A stretch of DNA of 43,756 bases, taken from contig JAEYUL010000068.1 of assembly GCA_023432565.1 (NCBI GenBank), positions 1 through 43,756 on the forward strand, in the 5' to 3' direction. The notes below the pieces were generated by a model. That model worked only from the letters and a program-made list of their open reading frames with translations, did no database searches and was not told the origin of the DNA. The translations under genes and the position numbers were made by a program. Origin of the DNA: Actinomycetes bacterium (GTDB taxonomy: Bacteria > Actinomycetota > Actinomycetes > Actinomycetales > Cellulomonadaceae). Of this stretch, positions 1-7,032 are shown one piece after another (within the stretch, counting starts at the first letter, position 1; every line of letters starts with the position of its first letter).

Positions 1-397
1 CCACGTGATCCGCTACAACGGCACGGTCCCGACGAAGCTCACGAGCTGGCCCAAGTACGAGAGCTACGTCGCGCCCGAGCGGTTCCAGCAGATCGCCCAG
101 ATGCTCGGTCTGCCGGCGGCGACGCCGGAGCAGGGCGTCGAGTCCTACGCCCTGGCGGTCGAGGCGCTGCGGGCGAAGGTCGGGATCCCGAACTCGTTCC
201 AGGCGCAGGGCGTCGACGAGCAGGAGTTCATGTCCCGGCTCGACGAGGTCGCCATGGGTGCCTACGAGGACCAGTGCGCCCCCGCCAACCCGCGGATGCC
301 CATGATCGACGACATGAAGGACATCATGACCGCGGCCTACTACGGAACGTCGCTGGAGGACGTCCGAGGCCGCAAGAGCGGGACCAAGGAGGGCTGA
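1..397 (+). CDS. adhE: Bifunctional acetaldehyde-CoA/alcohol dehydrogenase, C-terminal fragment (5' end outside window)
   Basis: This is the last ~131 codons of a gene that begins before the window. The reading frame is open from base 2 and ends with TGA at 395-397. The peptide (NGTVPTKLTSWPKYE, FQQIAQMLGLPAATPEQG, then MIDDMKDIMTAAYYG) matches the C-terminal iron-dependent alcohol dehydrogenase part of AdhE as I know the family. AdhE converts acetyl-CoA to acetaldehyde and then ethanol with two NADH, regenerating NAD+ in fermentation. The last residues, RGRKSGTKEG, lie beyond the conserved part, and their coding sequence is repeated 209 bp downstream. Tandem hairpins follow the stop codon. 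Catalytic iron ligands and the aldehyde dehydrogenase half cannot be seen here. Confidence 0.9.
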   Translation, partial: HVIRYNGTVPTKLTSWPKYESYVAPERFQQIAQMLGLPAATPEQGVESYALAVEALRAKVGIPNSFQAQGVDEQEFMSRLDEVAMGAYEDQCAPANPRMPMIDDMKDIMTAAYYGTSLEDVRGRKSGTKEG

Positions 398-458
398 CCA
401 CCTCCGGTGGGCTCCCGACCAGGCACCAGCCGTCGGTAGAGCCCCGCCCGCTCTCGAC
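365..458. repeat. 94-bp direct repeat, copy 1 (adhE tail plus downstream hairpin)
   Basis: This copy covers the last codons of adhE, its stop codon and the first downstream hairpin. It matches 574-667 at 93 of 94 positions by eye, the only difference being C at 401 versus T at 610. The two copies are 209 bp apart. Confidence 0.95.
409..444 (+). terminator. Hairpin H1 just after adhE
   Basis: The arms GGGCTC-CCGAC (409-419) and GTCGG-(TA)-GAGCCC (432-444) pair over 11 bp with a 2-nt bulge and a 12-nt loop. There is no T tract, as is common for actinobacterial terminators. The same hairpin recurs at 618-653 in the second repeat copy. Confidence 0.5.
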
Positions 459-494
459 GCCCCGTCCGGCTCATCCCTCGCCGGACGGGGCGTC
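456..494 (+). terminator. Strong terminator hairpin H2 after adhE
   Basis: Perfect 15-bp stem: GACGCCCCGTCCGGC at 456-470 pairs with 480-494 around a 9-nt loop. It is followed by GGCCCTTTCC, a weak T run. It lies 59 bp after the adhE stop and between the two 94-bp repeats. Confidence 0.8.
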
Positions 495-573
495 GGCCCT
501 TTCCCCGCACTCCGCCTCCGGGTCGTCGGACGGTCGTCCACAGCACGGACGTTCGGATGCAGTCCGACGACTA

Positions 574-667
574 CGAGGCCGCAAGAGCGGGACCAAGGAG
601 GGCTGACCATCTCCGGTGGGCTCCCGACCAGGCACCAGCCGTCGGTAGAGCCCCGCCCGCTCTCGAC
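574..667. repeat. 94-bp direct repeat, copy 2 (orphan adhE tail)
   Basis: This is a second copy of the adhE terminal codons (RGRKSGTKEG and stop in one frame), the following bases and hairpin H1 (here 618-653), with no adhE body in front. It lies in the otherwise gene-free stretch 398-743. That stretch holds two hairpins, the two repeats and about 75 bp of unremarkable GC-rich sequence before the next gene. Confidence 0.95.
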
Positions 668-743
668 CCGTCCGTGGCCGAGCTCGCGCGCCCCCGGTGG
701 GATGCGCGTCGGCCACGGTGTCCGGCTTGTGCATGTTCTGCCC

Positions 744-1504
744 GTGCAGACGACGACCCGACACGCCCCTCGCCCGCAGCCGGCACCGCGAACAGCCGCG
801 CGACGTTCGCTGGGCGTCGGCGCGACCGTGCTCACCCTCGCGGCCGTCCTGAGCGGCTGCTCGAGCGAGGCCCGCTCCGCGACCTCCGCGTCGTCGGTCG
901 CGCCGACCAGCGCGCCGTCCAGCACGCCGGCGGCGCCGAGCAGCGTCGCGGCGAACCCTCGGCCCGCCCCGCTCCCTCGGCGGCCCCGAGCACAGCGGCC
1001 ACGTCGCGCGACGACCGCTTCGCCGCGATCGACCTGTCCACGCCGCCGCCGCGGCCCGCCGCGCTCGACGAGCCGGCGAGCAAGGAGGGCGCGGGGCAGG
1101 TCGCGACGTACTTCCTGCAGCTGGTCAGCTACGCCGCGGCGACGCACGACGTCACGGCGTTCGAGGACCTGTCCGACCCCGAGTGCGGGTTCTGCAGCGA
1201 GGCCCTGGAGGTGTTCCGGGGCTACGAGCGCGACGGCATCCGCACCGAGGGCGGCGCGATCGTGGTCGAACCGGTCGACGTCGAGCAGCGCGTCGGCTCC
1301 TACTTCACGGTGACCGTGACGTACTCCCAGGACGCCTCGCGCGAGATCGCGCCCGACGGCACCCTCGTGCAGGACGACCCAGGGGTGACGAGCAGCGTCA
1401 GCGAGCTGGACCTGCTGCGCATGGACGGCACATGGCAGGTCGTCGACGTGTTCCGAGCGGCCGGGTTGCGCCGGCTGCCGGTCTCGGGGACGGTGTGCCG
1501 ATGA
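744..1504 (+). pseudogene. DUF6318-like lipoprotein gene with an apparent single-base frameshift
   Basis: The N-terminus is in one frame: GTG at 744, a basic stretch, hydrophobic residues VLTLAAVLSGC (lipobox LSGC) and a Ser/Ala/Pro-rich linker. The folded domain is in another frame, from about 956 to the TGA at 1502-1504, including EGAGQVATYFLQLVSYAAAT and CGFCSEALEVF with a Cys-x-x-Cys pair. Adding one C to the CCC run at 956-958 would join them seamlessly (SSVAANP to SARPAPS), giving about 253 residues. The domain resembles the DUF6318 lipoprotein family of Micrococcales, function unknown. The frame-1 start has CATGTT six bases upstream and no ribosome binding site, fitting a leaderless start. 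The stop overlaps the next ATG by 4 bp. The shift could be a real mutation or an assembly error in a GC-rich run. Confidence 0.72.
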
Positions 1505-2007
1505 CCTCGACGCTGCTCCGCCACCGTCCCCGCGTGCTCACCGTCGTCGCCTGCGGCGTGGGTCTCGTGCTGGCCGTCTCGGGGTGCGACTCGACCCAGG
1601 ACGCGCGCCAGGCGGTCAGCGACGCGGCGTCGGACGCCCGGGCGCGGCTCGACAAGGCACTCGACGACCTCCAGGACGAGGTCGCGGACGCCCGCGCGAA
1701 GGCCGACGAGGTGCGCCAGCAGCTCGCCGACCTGACTCCGGACAAGCGCAAGGAGGCGCAGGCCGCGGTCGACCAGGCGAGCGCCGCGCTCGAGGACGCC
1801 AGGGCCGCGATCTCCGCGAACGGCGCCGAGGCGTCCGCGGAGGCCAAGGAGTCGCTCGAGGCCGCCCGCGCACGCGTCGACGAGGCGAAGAAGTCGCTCG
1901 ACGCCGCTGCCGCGAACGCGGGCGGCAGCGCCGCGGACGGCCTGGACGACCTCGCCGAGGAGCTGGCGGACGTCGCCGAGGAGCTGCGGACGGCCTCCGG
2001 CTCGTAG
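1501..2007 (+). CDS. Small Ala/Asp-rich coiled-coil lipoprotein
   Basis: This 168-residue protein of unknown function starts at the ATG that overlaps the upstream stop codon (ATGA), so the two lipoprotein genes are probably translationally coupled. A signal peptide (basic HRPR, hydrophobic VLTVVACGVGLVLAV) ends in the lipobox VSGC at about residue 29, predicting a lipid-anchored extracellular protein. The rest is nearly all Ala, Glu, Asp, Lys and Arg in heptad-like order with no aromatic residues (for example VADARAKADEVRQQLADL). This implies one long helical coiled coil, perhaps a spacer or wall-associated rod. Similarity to known families is compositional only. Confidence 0.8.
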   Translation: MTSTLLRHRPRVLTVVACGVGLVLAVSGCDSTQDARQAVSDAASDARARLDKALDDLQDEVADARAKADEVRQQLADLTPDKRKEAQAAVDQASAALEDARAAISANGAEASAEAKESLEAARARVDEAKKSLDAAAANAGGSAADGLDDLAEELADVAEELRTASGS

Positions 2008-2065
2008 CCGGGCGGTCGGTGTCGACGGCCGTACGGGTGATATCTGCGCCACAGCGCACCAGATG

Positions 2066-2094
2066 TTGTCCTGGCGGCGTTCCGTGCCGATCTT
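2066..2094 (+). promoter_or_regulatory. Candidate promoter for the 38-aa membrane protein
   Basis: A -35-like TTGTCC (2066-2071), a 17-bp spacer and a -10-like GATCTT (2089-2094) sit 7 bases before the ATG at 2102, consistent with leaderless transcription. Confidence 0.35.
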
Positions 2095-2101
2095 GACTGA
2101 C

Positions 2102-2218
2102 ATGGCAGACCGTCGAACGCTTCGGCGCCACCACGTCGAGTGGTGGGTCGTCGCTGCGTGGTCGTCGCTCGCGCTCGTCGTCGTCGCGGGACTGGCCGCC
2201 GCGGCCGGCTCGTTCTGA
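2102..2218 (+). CDS. Candidate 38-aa single-span membrane microprotein
   Basis: A short reading frame encodes a basic head (MADRRTLRRHH), an aromatic patch (VEWWVVAAW) and a hydrophobic segment (SLALVVVAGLAAAAG) ending SF. This layout fits one membrane helix with the N-terminus inside. No Shine-Dalgarno sequence precedes it, but a promoter-like pair (TTGTCC, 17 bp, GATCTT) ends 7 bases before the ATG, fitting the leaderless pattern of neighbouring genes. It lies between the coiled-coil lipoprotein and the aminotransferase. Function unknown. It could be chance, but position, topology and promoter agree. Confidence 0.45.
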   Translation: MADRRTLRRHHVEWWVVAAWSSLALVVVAGLAAAAGSF

Positions 2219-2295
2219 GCCGCCCCTCCGCGCACGCCCTGCCGACGCTCGTGCGCGGCGAGCGAGACGGGACGTCGCACGCCGTCGCGGGGACC

Positions 2296-2301
2296 TACGC
2301 T
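2296..2301 (+). promoter_or_regulatory. -10 element (TACGCT), leaderless start of aminotransferase
   Basis: TACGCT ends 8 bases before the ATG at 2310, and no ribosome binding site is visible between them. Confidence 0.5.
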
Positions 2302-2309
2302 CGGCTCCC

Positions 2310-3539
2310 ATGAGTGCTCCCCGCTGGGCGCAGGTGGCCCGCGCCGCGAACCTGCTCGCTGCGGACGGCACCCCGGGCGCGACGGTGTTCGCCCAGATGT
2401 CAGCGCTGGCGACCGCGACGGGCGCGGTGAACCTGGGACAGGGCTTCCCCGACGTCGACGGTCCGCAGTCCGTCGCCCGGGTCGCGTCGGACTCGATCCG
2501 CGCGGGGGTGAACCAGTACCCCCCGGGCCCGGGGATCCCCGAGCTGCGGGAGGCGGTCGCCGCGCACCAGGCCCGCCGCTACGGCATCGAGCTGGACCCG
2601 GACACGCAGGTGCTGGTCACCGCGGGGGCCACTGAGGCGATCGCGTCCGCGGTCCTCGCGCTCGTCGGACCGGGCGACGAGGTGCTCACGCTCGAGCCGT
2701 TCTACGACGCCTACGCCGCGGTCATCGCACTGGCCGGCGCGACGCACACGACCGTCGCGCTGCACGCGACACCGCAGGGGTTCCGGCTCGACGAGCAGGC
2801 GCTGGCCGCCGCGTTCACCCCGCGGACGCGCCTCGTCCTGCTCAACACGCCGCACAACCCGACCGGCGCGGTGCTCACGCGAGCCGAGCTCGCGGCGGTC
2901 GCTCGCCTCGCCCAGCGCCACGACGCGCTCGTCGTGACCGACGAGGTGTACGAGCACCTGACCCTGCCCGGCACGGACGGCACACGAGCCGAGCACGTGC
3001 CGATCGCCACGTTGCCGGGCATGGCGCAGCGGACGCTCACGGTCTCGTCGGCGGGCAAGACGTTCTCGTTCACCGGCTGGAAGATCGGGTGGGTCAGCGG
3101 TCCGGCCGAGCTCGTGGCGGCCGTGCGGACGGTCAAGCAGTACCTGACGTACGTGAGCGGCGCACCCTTCCAGCCCGCGGTGGCGTTCGCGCTGCGCGAC
3201 GAGGGCGTGGCGACGTGGCTCGAGGAGCTCGTGGCGTCGCTCGCGCGGCGCCGCGACCTGCTCAGCCAGGGACTGCGCGCTGCGGGGTTCGCTGTCGCCC
3301 CGGCGCAGGGCACGTACTTCGTCGTCGCGGACGCCGCCCCGCTGGGCCACGACGACGGCACGGCGCTGTGCCGCGAGCTGCCGCGGTTGTGCGGCGTCGT
3401 CGGCGTGCCCGTCAGCGCGTTCACCCGCCCGGGCTCGCGGGCCGACACGGCGCTGGGCTCGTGGGTGCGGTTCACGTTCGTCAAGCGCGAGGAGGTGCTG
3501 GCCGAGGCCGTCGAGCGGCTCGCACGGCTCGGCGCCTGA
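2310..3539 (+). CDS. PLP-dependent class I/II aminotransferase (DapC/kynurenine aminotransferase-like)
   Basis: 409 residues, fold-type I. Visible landmarks are NLGQGFPD near the N-terminus, YPPGPGIPELREAV, NTPHNPTGAV, the PLP-contacting VVTDEVYEHL, and the Schiff-base lysine in SSAGKTFSFTGWKIGW (S-x-x-K-x-F-x-x-T-G-W-K). Such proteins transfer amino groups between amino acids and 2-oxo acids in the cytosol. Actinobacterial homologues are often labelled N-succinyldiaminopimelate aminotransferase (lysine/peptidoglycan pathway) or methionine/kynurenine aminotransferase, and sequence reading alone cannot choose. It is monocistronic and convergent with the MFS gene. The start is set by the conserved N-terminal block and the TACGCT element 8 bases upstream. 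Confidence 0.88.
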   Translation: MSAPRWAQVARAANLLAADGTPGATVFAQMSALATATGAVNLGQGFPDVDGPQSVARVASDSIRAGVNQYPPGPGIPELREAVAAHQARRYGIELDPDTQVLVTAGATEAIASAVLALVGPGDEVLTLEPFYDAYAAVIALAGATHTTVALHATPQGFRLDEQALAAAFTPRTRLVLLNTPHNPTGAVLTRAELAAVARLAQRHDALVVTDEVYEHLTLPGTDGTRAEHVPIATLPGMAQRTLTVSSAGKTFSFTGWKIGWVSGPAELVAAVRTVKQYLTYVSGAPFQPAVAFALRDEGVATWLEELVASLARRRDLLSQGLRAAGFAVAPAQGTYFVVADAAPLGHDDGTALCRELPRLCGVVGVPVSAFTRPGSRADTALGSWVRFTFVKREEVLAEAVERLARLGA

Positions 3540-3573
3540 GCCGCCCGGCGCAGCCGCCGCGGGCCGGCGGGCC

Positions 3574-3625
3574 GGGTCAGCGGTCCGGGTCAGCAGTCCG
3601 GGTCAGCAGTCCGGGTCGGTGGTCG
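3574..3625. repeat. 13-bp tandem repeat, about four units, between convergent genes
   Basis: Units GGGTCAGCGGTCC, GGGTCAGCAGTCC (twice, identical) and a degenerate GGGTCGGTGGTCG run head to tail in the gap between the aminotransferase and MFS stop codons. This looks like a minisatellite-like array with slippage potential. No clean terminator hairpin was found in this gap. Confidence 0.85.
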
Positions 3626-3628
3626 GCG

Positions 3629-4891
3629 TCAGCCGGTCCAGCCGCCGCCGCGGCGGTAGGCGGGCGTCGCGAACGCCAGGACGAGCAGCGCCGCCGCAGC
3701 CGCAGCGACCATGACGGACGCCATCGCGACCGCGTCGCCGCCCAGCAGCCCGGACAGCGGGGAGACGACGCCGCTGATCGTGGCCTGCGTCGCACCGATC
3801 ATCGCGGCGGCGGTGCCGGCGATCTCACCGTGGCGGCTCAGGGCGAGCGCGGAGGCGTTGGGCGGTGCGAAGTTCACCAAGGCCAGCACGAGCCACAGCA
3901 TGACGAGCAGGACGGGCAGTCCGCCGATGCCCGTGATCGAGATCGCGAGCAGCCCGAGCGTCAGAGTGAGCGAGACGGGCAGGACGACCCGGATGATGCG
4001 GATCGGGGCGACCCGACGGACGAGCGCGGCGTTGACCTGCGCGCCCGCGACGAGCCCGATGCCGTTGACCGCGAACAGCAGCGAGAACTGCTGCGACGTC
4101 AGCCCGTACCCCTCCTGCAGCACGAACGGCGAGCCGACGACGTAGCTCATCAGCACCGCGTTGCCCAGGCCCGGCATGATCGCGAGCGCGACGAAGTGCC
4201 GGTCGCGCAGCAGCGCCCGGTACCCGCGCAGCGCGGTGCGCAGACCGCCGTCGCGGCGGCGCGCCGCCGGCAGCGTCTCGGGCAGCCGACGCCAGCACAC
4301 GACCCACAGGGCGGCGCCGAACAGTCCGAGCGCGACGAACACGGCGCGCCAGCCGAACTCGCCGGCGATCGCCCCGCCGATCGACGGGGCGAACAACGGG
4401 GCGATCCCGATGACGAGCATGAGCCGGGAGATCAGCCCGGAGGCGTCCGCCCCGACGAAGCGGTCGCGGATGACCGCCATCGCGACCACGGTGGCCGAGG
4501 CGTTGAAGAAGCCCTGCGCCACACGCAGCGCGATGAGCATCTCGACGCCCGTGACCGCCGCGCACAACAGCGACGTCACGATGTGCAGCGAGACCCCGAC
4601 CAGGACGGGCAGCCGCCTGCCGAAGCGGTCGGAGAGCGGTCCGATCACGAGCTGTCCGACGGCGCCGCCGAGCATCATCGCCGTCATGGTCAGCTGCGCG
4701 GCGGTCGCGGACGTGTCGAGGTCGCGTGCGACGTCCGGCAGCGACGGCAGGTAGATGTCGTTGGAGATCGCGGGCAGCGCGCACATCAGGCCCAGCAGCA
4801 GGACGTACTTGGCGTTGGGCCGGTAGCCGGGCACGGGGGCGGCGTCGGCGGTCACGTTCGTCGGTGGGGTGCGGGGTGCGGTGTCGGTCAC
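3629..4891 (-). CDS. MFS multidrug exporter, Bcr/CflA family
   Basis: About 420 residues with 12 predicted membrane helices. The family signature in the first loop is clear: SNDIYLPSLPDVARDL after helix 1, then GQLVIGPLSDRFGRRLPVLVG (the G-x-x-x-D-R-x-G-R-R motif A) after helix 2. Bcr/CflA exporters are proton-driven pumps for compounds such as bicyclomycin, chloramphenicol or sulfonamides, and the substrate here is unknown. I chose the GTG at 4891, which leaves a ~23-residue cytosolic tail before helix 1. The frame stays open to 5176, with an alternative ATG at 4987. No strong ribosome binding site decides it. It is divergent from the SRAP gene, with a 12-bp palindrome between them. Confidence 0.85.
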   Translation of the reverse strand: MTDTAPRTPPTNVTADAAPVPGYRPNAKYVLLLGLMCALPAISNDIYLPSLPDVARDLDTSATAAQLTMTAMMLGGAVGQLVIGPLSDRFGRRLPVLVGVSLHIVTSLLCAAVTGVEMLIALRVAQGFFNASATVVAMAVIRDRFVGADASGLISRLMLVIGIAPLFAPSIGGAIAGEFGWRAVFVALGLFGAALWVVCWRRLPETLPAARRRDGGLRTALRGYRALLRDRHFVALAIMPGLGNAVLMSYVVGSPFVLQEGYGLTSQQFSLLFAVNGIGLVAGAQVNAALVRRVAPIRIIRVVLPVSLTLTLGLLAISITGIGGLPVLLVMLWLVLALVNFAPPNASALALSRHGEIAGTAAAMIGATQATISGVVSPLSGLLGGDAVAMASVMVAAAAAALLVLAFATPAYRRGGGWTG

Positions 4892-5012
4892 GTGGCGTCT
4901 CGGTGGGGTCGCGTCTGGGTCGATCAGGGGCCGCCGGATGCTCGCCGGCCGTGGCGGGCGGGCTGTCGTCGGCTGGCGTCCGACCATGGTGGCACTGGTC
5001 CGCACCTGCGCG

Positions 5013-5024
5013 CGAATCGATTCG
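5013..5024. promoter_or_regulatory. 12-bp perfect palindrome in the MFS/SRAP divergent region
   Basis: CGAATCGATTCG is a perfect palindrome in a locally AT-richer patch upstream of the MFS exporter. It could be the operator of a local regulator of the pump, but no regulator gene is adjacent. Confidence 0.3.
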
Positions 5025-5174
5025 ATGATGTGACCCGGACGCAGGACTGGCATGACGTCGCCTTGACCCGGCGCCCGCCCGTGAGCCGGGTCCACGAGGC
5101 CGACGACGCGGGACGGCTCGCACCGTCCAGCACGAGACCCGGCCCGTGTCAGGACCACCTGGCATGGTGGACGC

Positions 5175-5918
5175 ATGTGCGGTCGCTATGCCTCCTTCCG
5201 GGAGGACCAGGCCCTGGCGGACGAGTTCGCGGTCGCGGTCGTCGCCGACGACGTGCGCCTGCTGCCGCCGTCGTGGAACGTCGCCCCGACGGACGGCGTG
5301 CGCATGGTGGTCGAGCGCGCGGACCGCGAGACGGGCGAGATCACCCGTCAGCTGCGCGTTGCGCGCTGGGGACTCGTGCCGTCCTGGGGCAAGGACCCGT
5401 CAGTCGGCAGCCGCATGATCAACGCCCGTGTCGAGACGGTCACGGACAAGCCCGCGTTCGCCCGGCCCTTCGCCACGCGTCGCGCGCTGCTCCCGGCGGA
5501 CGGCTACTACGAGTGGCGCAAGCCCGCGCCCGGCTCGCCCGTGCGCCGCAAGCAGCCGTACTACCTGCACCCGGACGACGACTCGCTCGTCGCGCTGGCC
5601 GGCCTGTACGAGTTCTGGCGCGACCCGGCCAAGCCGGACGACGACCCCGACCGCTGGCTGGTGAGCGCCACGGTCCTGACCCGGCCGGCCACCGAGGAGC
5701 TCGCGTTCATCCACGACCGCCAGCCGGTGATGCTCCCGCGGTCCGCGTGGGACACCTGGCTGGACCCGGCTGTCGACGCCGCGGGCGCCCGTCAGCTCGT
5801 CGCGACGCACCCGCCGCACATGATCGCGACGCCCGTGCGTACCCTGGTCAACGCCGTCGCCAACGACGGCCCCGACCTGATCGTCCCGGACCCGGACCCC
5901 GTGCCCGAGGCGGGCTGA
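5175..5918 (+). CDS. yedK: SRAP-domain DNA-protein crosslink protein (YedK/HMCES family)
   Basis: 247 residues. The family uses an N-terminal Cys2, exposed after Met removal, to form a thiazolidine crosslink with abasic sites in single-stranded DNA, protecting them at stalled forks. Seen here: MCGRYAS (Cys2), PSWNVAPT (Asn35), WGLVPSW, MINARVET (83-88), DGYYEW (Glu113) and FIHDRQPVML (His180), which are the expected active-site residues. The start is fixed because Cys2 must follow Met1. CATGGT lies six bases upstream and there is no ribosome binding site, so it may be leaderless. It ends 7 bases from the convergent cyclase gene. An SOS-type LexA box was not seen. Confidence 0.93.
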   Translation: MCGRYASFREDQALADEFAVAVVADDVRLLPPSWNVAPTDGVRMVVERADRETGEITRQLRVARWGLVPSWGKDPSVGSRMINARVETVTDKPAFARPFATRRALLPADGYYEWRKPAPGSPVRRKQPYYLHPDDDSLVALAGLYEFWRDPAKPDDDPDRWLVSATVLTRPATEELAFIHDRQPVMLPRSAWDTWLDPAVDAAGARQLVATHPPHMIATPVRTLVNAVANDGPDLIVPDPDPVPEAG

Positions 5919-5925
5919 GGCGCAG

Positions 5926-7032
5926 TCAGGCGCCGGTCGCGTCCAGCCGTACGGGCGTGACCGAGCCCAGCCCCGCGAGCTCGCGGGCGGGCAGCTCGAC
6001 GAGCGAGAACCGCGGGTCGCCGGCCAGCACGGCGGCCGTCCCCACGTCCGTGAGCACGGTCGACGGCTCGGCGATGTCGGTCAGCCGCGCCGCGAGGTTC
6101 ACCGACGGGCCGAACACGTCCCCGAACCGGGAGAGCACGCGCGCCCAGACCATGCCGACGCGCACGGGCGTGACCCCCCGCGCCCCTTCGGCGAGCCCTC
6201 CGCTGCGGCGCTCGGTGCTCACGTCGAGCTCACGCCCGAGCGTCTCGGCCAGCCCCAGCGCGACCAGTGCGCCCGCCTGCGGGGAGTCCGCGACGAACAG
6301 CACGGCGTCACCGATGGTCTTGACGACCCGGCCGCCCTGGGCCGTCACGACGTCGCGTGCGGCGGCCTCGAAGCGCTGCACGAAGTGCGACAGGTCCGTC
6401 GAGCCGAGGCCCGCGGTCCGCCGTGTGAACGAGACCATGTCGGCGAATCCGACGGCCCGCGCCAGCGGCAGCGCGTCGTGGTCGCCGCCGGTGCGGCCGA
6501 CCTCGCCGAACTCGGCCGCGTAGCGGCCCGCGATCGCCGCGAGCTGGCGCCGGTAGGAGTGCACGAGCTGCGCCTCGAGCACCGGCGCGAGGTCCGCCAG
6601 CCGGTCCAGGACGAGCAGGCGCGCGGTCGCGTCGTCGAGCTCGTACCGCGAGGCCATGTCCTCGACGAGCGCCTCGACCTGCCACAGCGCGAGCCGGTCG
6701 GACGTGTGCCCGAGAGCACGCGTGACCGTGATGACGGTGTTCAGGTCGAGCCCGTGATCCCGCATGAGCGAGGCGGCGCGGTCCACGGCGTCGGCGTCAC
6801 TGTCGGAGAAGTACTGGTCGTCCGGGTCGGCGTGCGGCAGCCCGAGGGTCGACCAGAAGGTGGAGACGAAGTCCAGGCCGATCCCGGCGCGCTGTGCGAG
6901 CTCACGAGCGCTGTGCGTCCGCCCGCCACCGAGCAGAGCGGACTCGAGCTCCTCGACGGTCGTGGTGAGCGCCGGGTGGGGCGCGGCGGGTACGTCGTCG
7001 TCAGGGTCGGGCACGGGTCGAGGGTAGTTCAC
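5926..7032 (-). CDS. Class III adenylate cyclase with N-terminal regulatory domain (Rv1264-like)
   Basis: 368 residues. Residues ~20-165 resemble the autoinhibitory regulatory domain of M. tuberculosis Rv1264, with an HTH-like segment (ARELAQRAGIGLDFVSTFW). Residues ~190-360 are a class III nucleotidyl cyclase domain. Metal-binding Asp198 lies in GFADMVSFT and Asp242 in KTIGDAV, Lys238 is the likely adenine contact, Asp305 lies in FGDVFG, and Asn312 and Arg316 lie in VNLAARL. All residues for ATP-to-cAMP catalysis appear present. No membrane segment is seen, so it should be cytosolic. The GTG start overlaps the birA stop (GTGA), implying coupling. A CRP/GlxR-like palindrome lies 14 bases upstream. 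In Rv1264 the regulatory domain responds to pH; that function is only inferred here. Confidence 0.9.
   Translation of the reverse strand: MNYPRPVPDPDDDVPAAPHPALTTTVEELESALLGGGRTHSARELAQRAGIGLDFVSTFWSTLGLPHADPDDQYFSDSDADAVDRAASLMRDHGLDLNTVITVTRALGHTSDRLALWQVEALVEDMASRYELDDATARLLVLDRLADLAPVLEAQLVHSYRRQLAAIAGRYAAEFGEVGRTGGDHDALPLARAVGFADMVSFTRRTAGLGSTDLSHFVQRFEAAARDVVTAQGGRVVKTIGDAVLFVADSPQAGALVALGLAETLGRELDVSTERRSGGLAEGARGVTPVRVGMVWARVLSRFGDVFGPSVNLAARLTDIAEPSTVLTDVGTAAVLAGDPRFSLVELPARELAGLGSVTPVRLDATGA

Noticed and set aside
557..1504. Reading the DUF6318-like gene as one 315-codon frame from 557
   Set aside because: The upstream part has no signal peptide and looks non-coding, and it runs through the adhE-tail repeat. 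The real signal peptide is in another frame.
3574..3625. 13-bp tandem array as a CRISPR
   Set aside because: Units abut with no spacers, are far too short, and no cas gene is nearby.
4892..5176. N-terminal extension of the MFS exporter to 5176
   Set aside because: The added residues are Arg/Pro-rich, would cover the intergenic palindrome and overlap the SRAP start.
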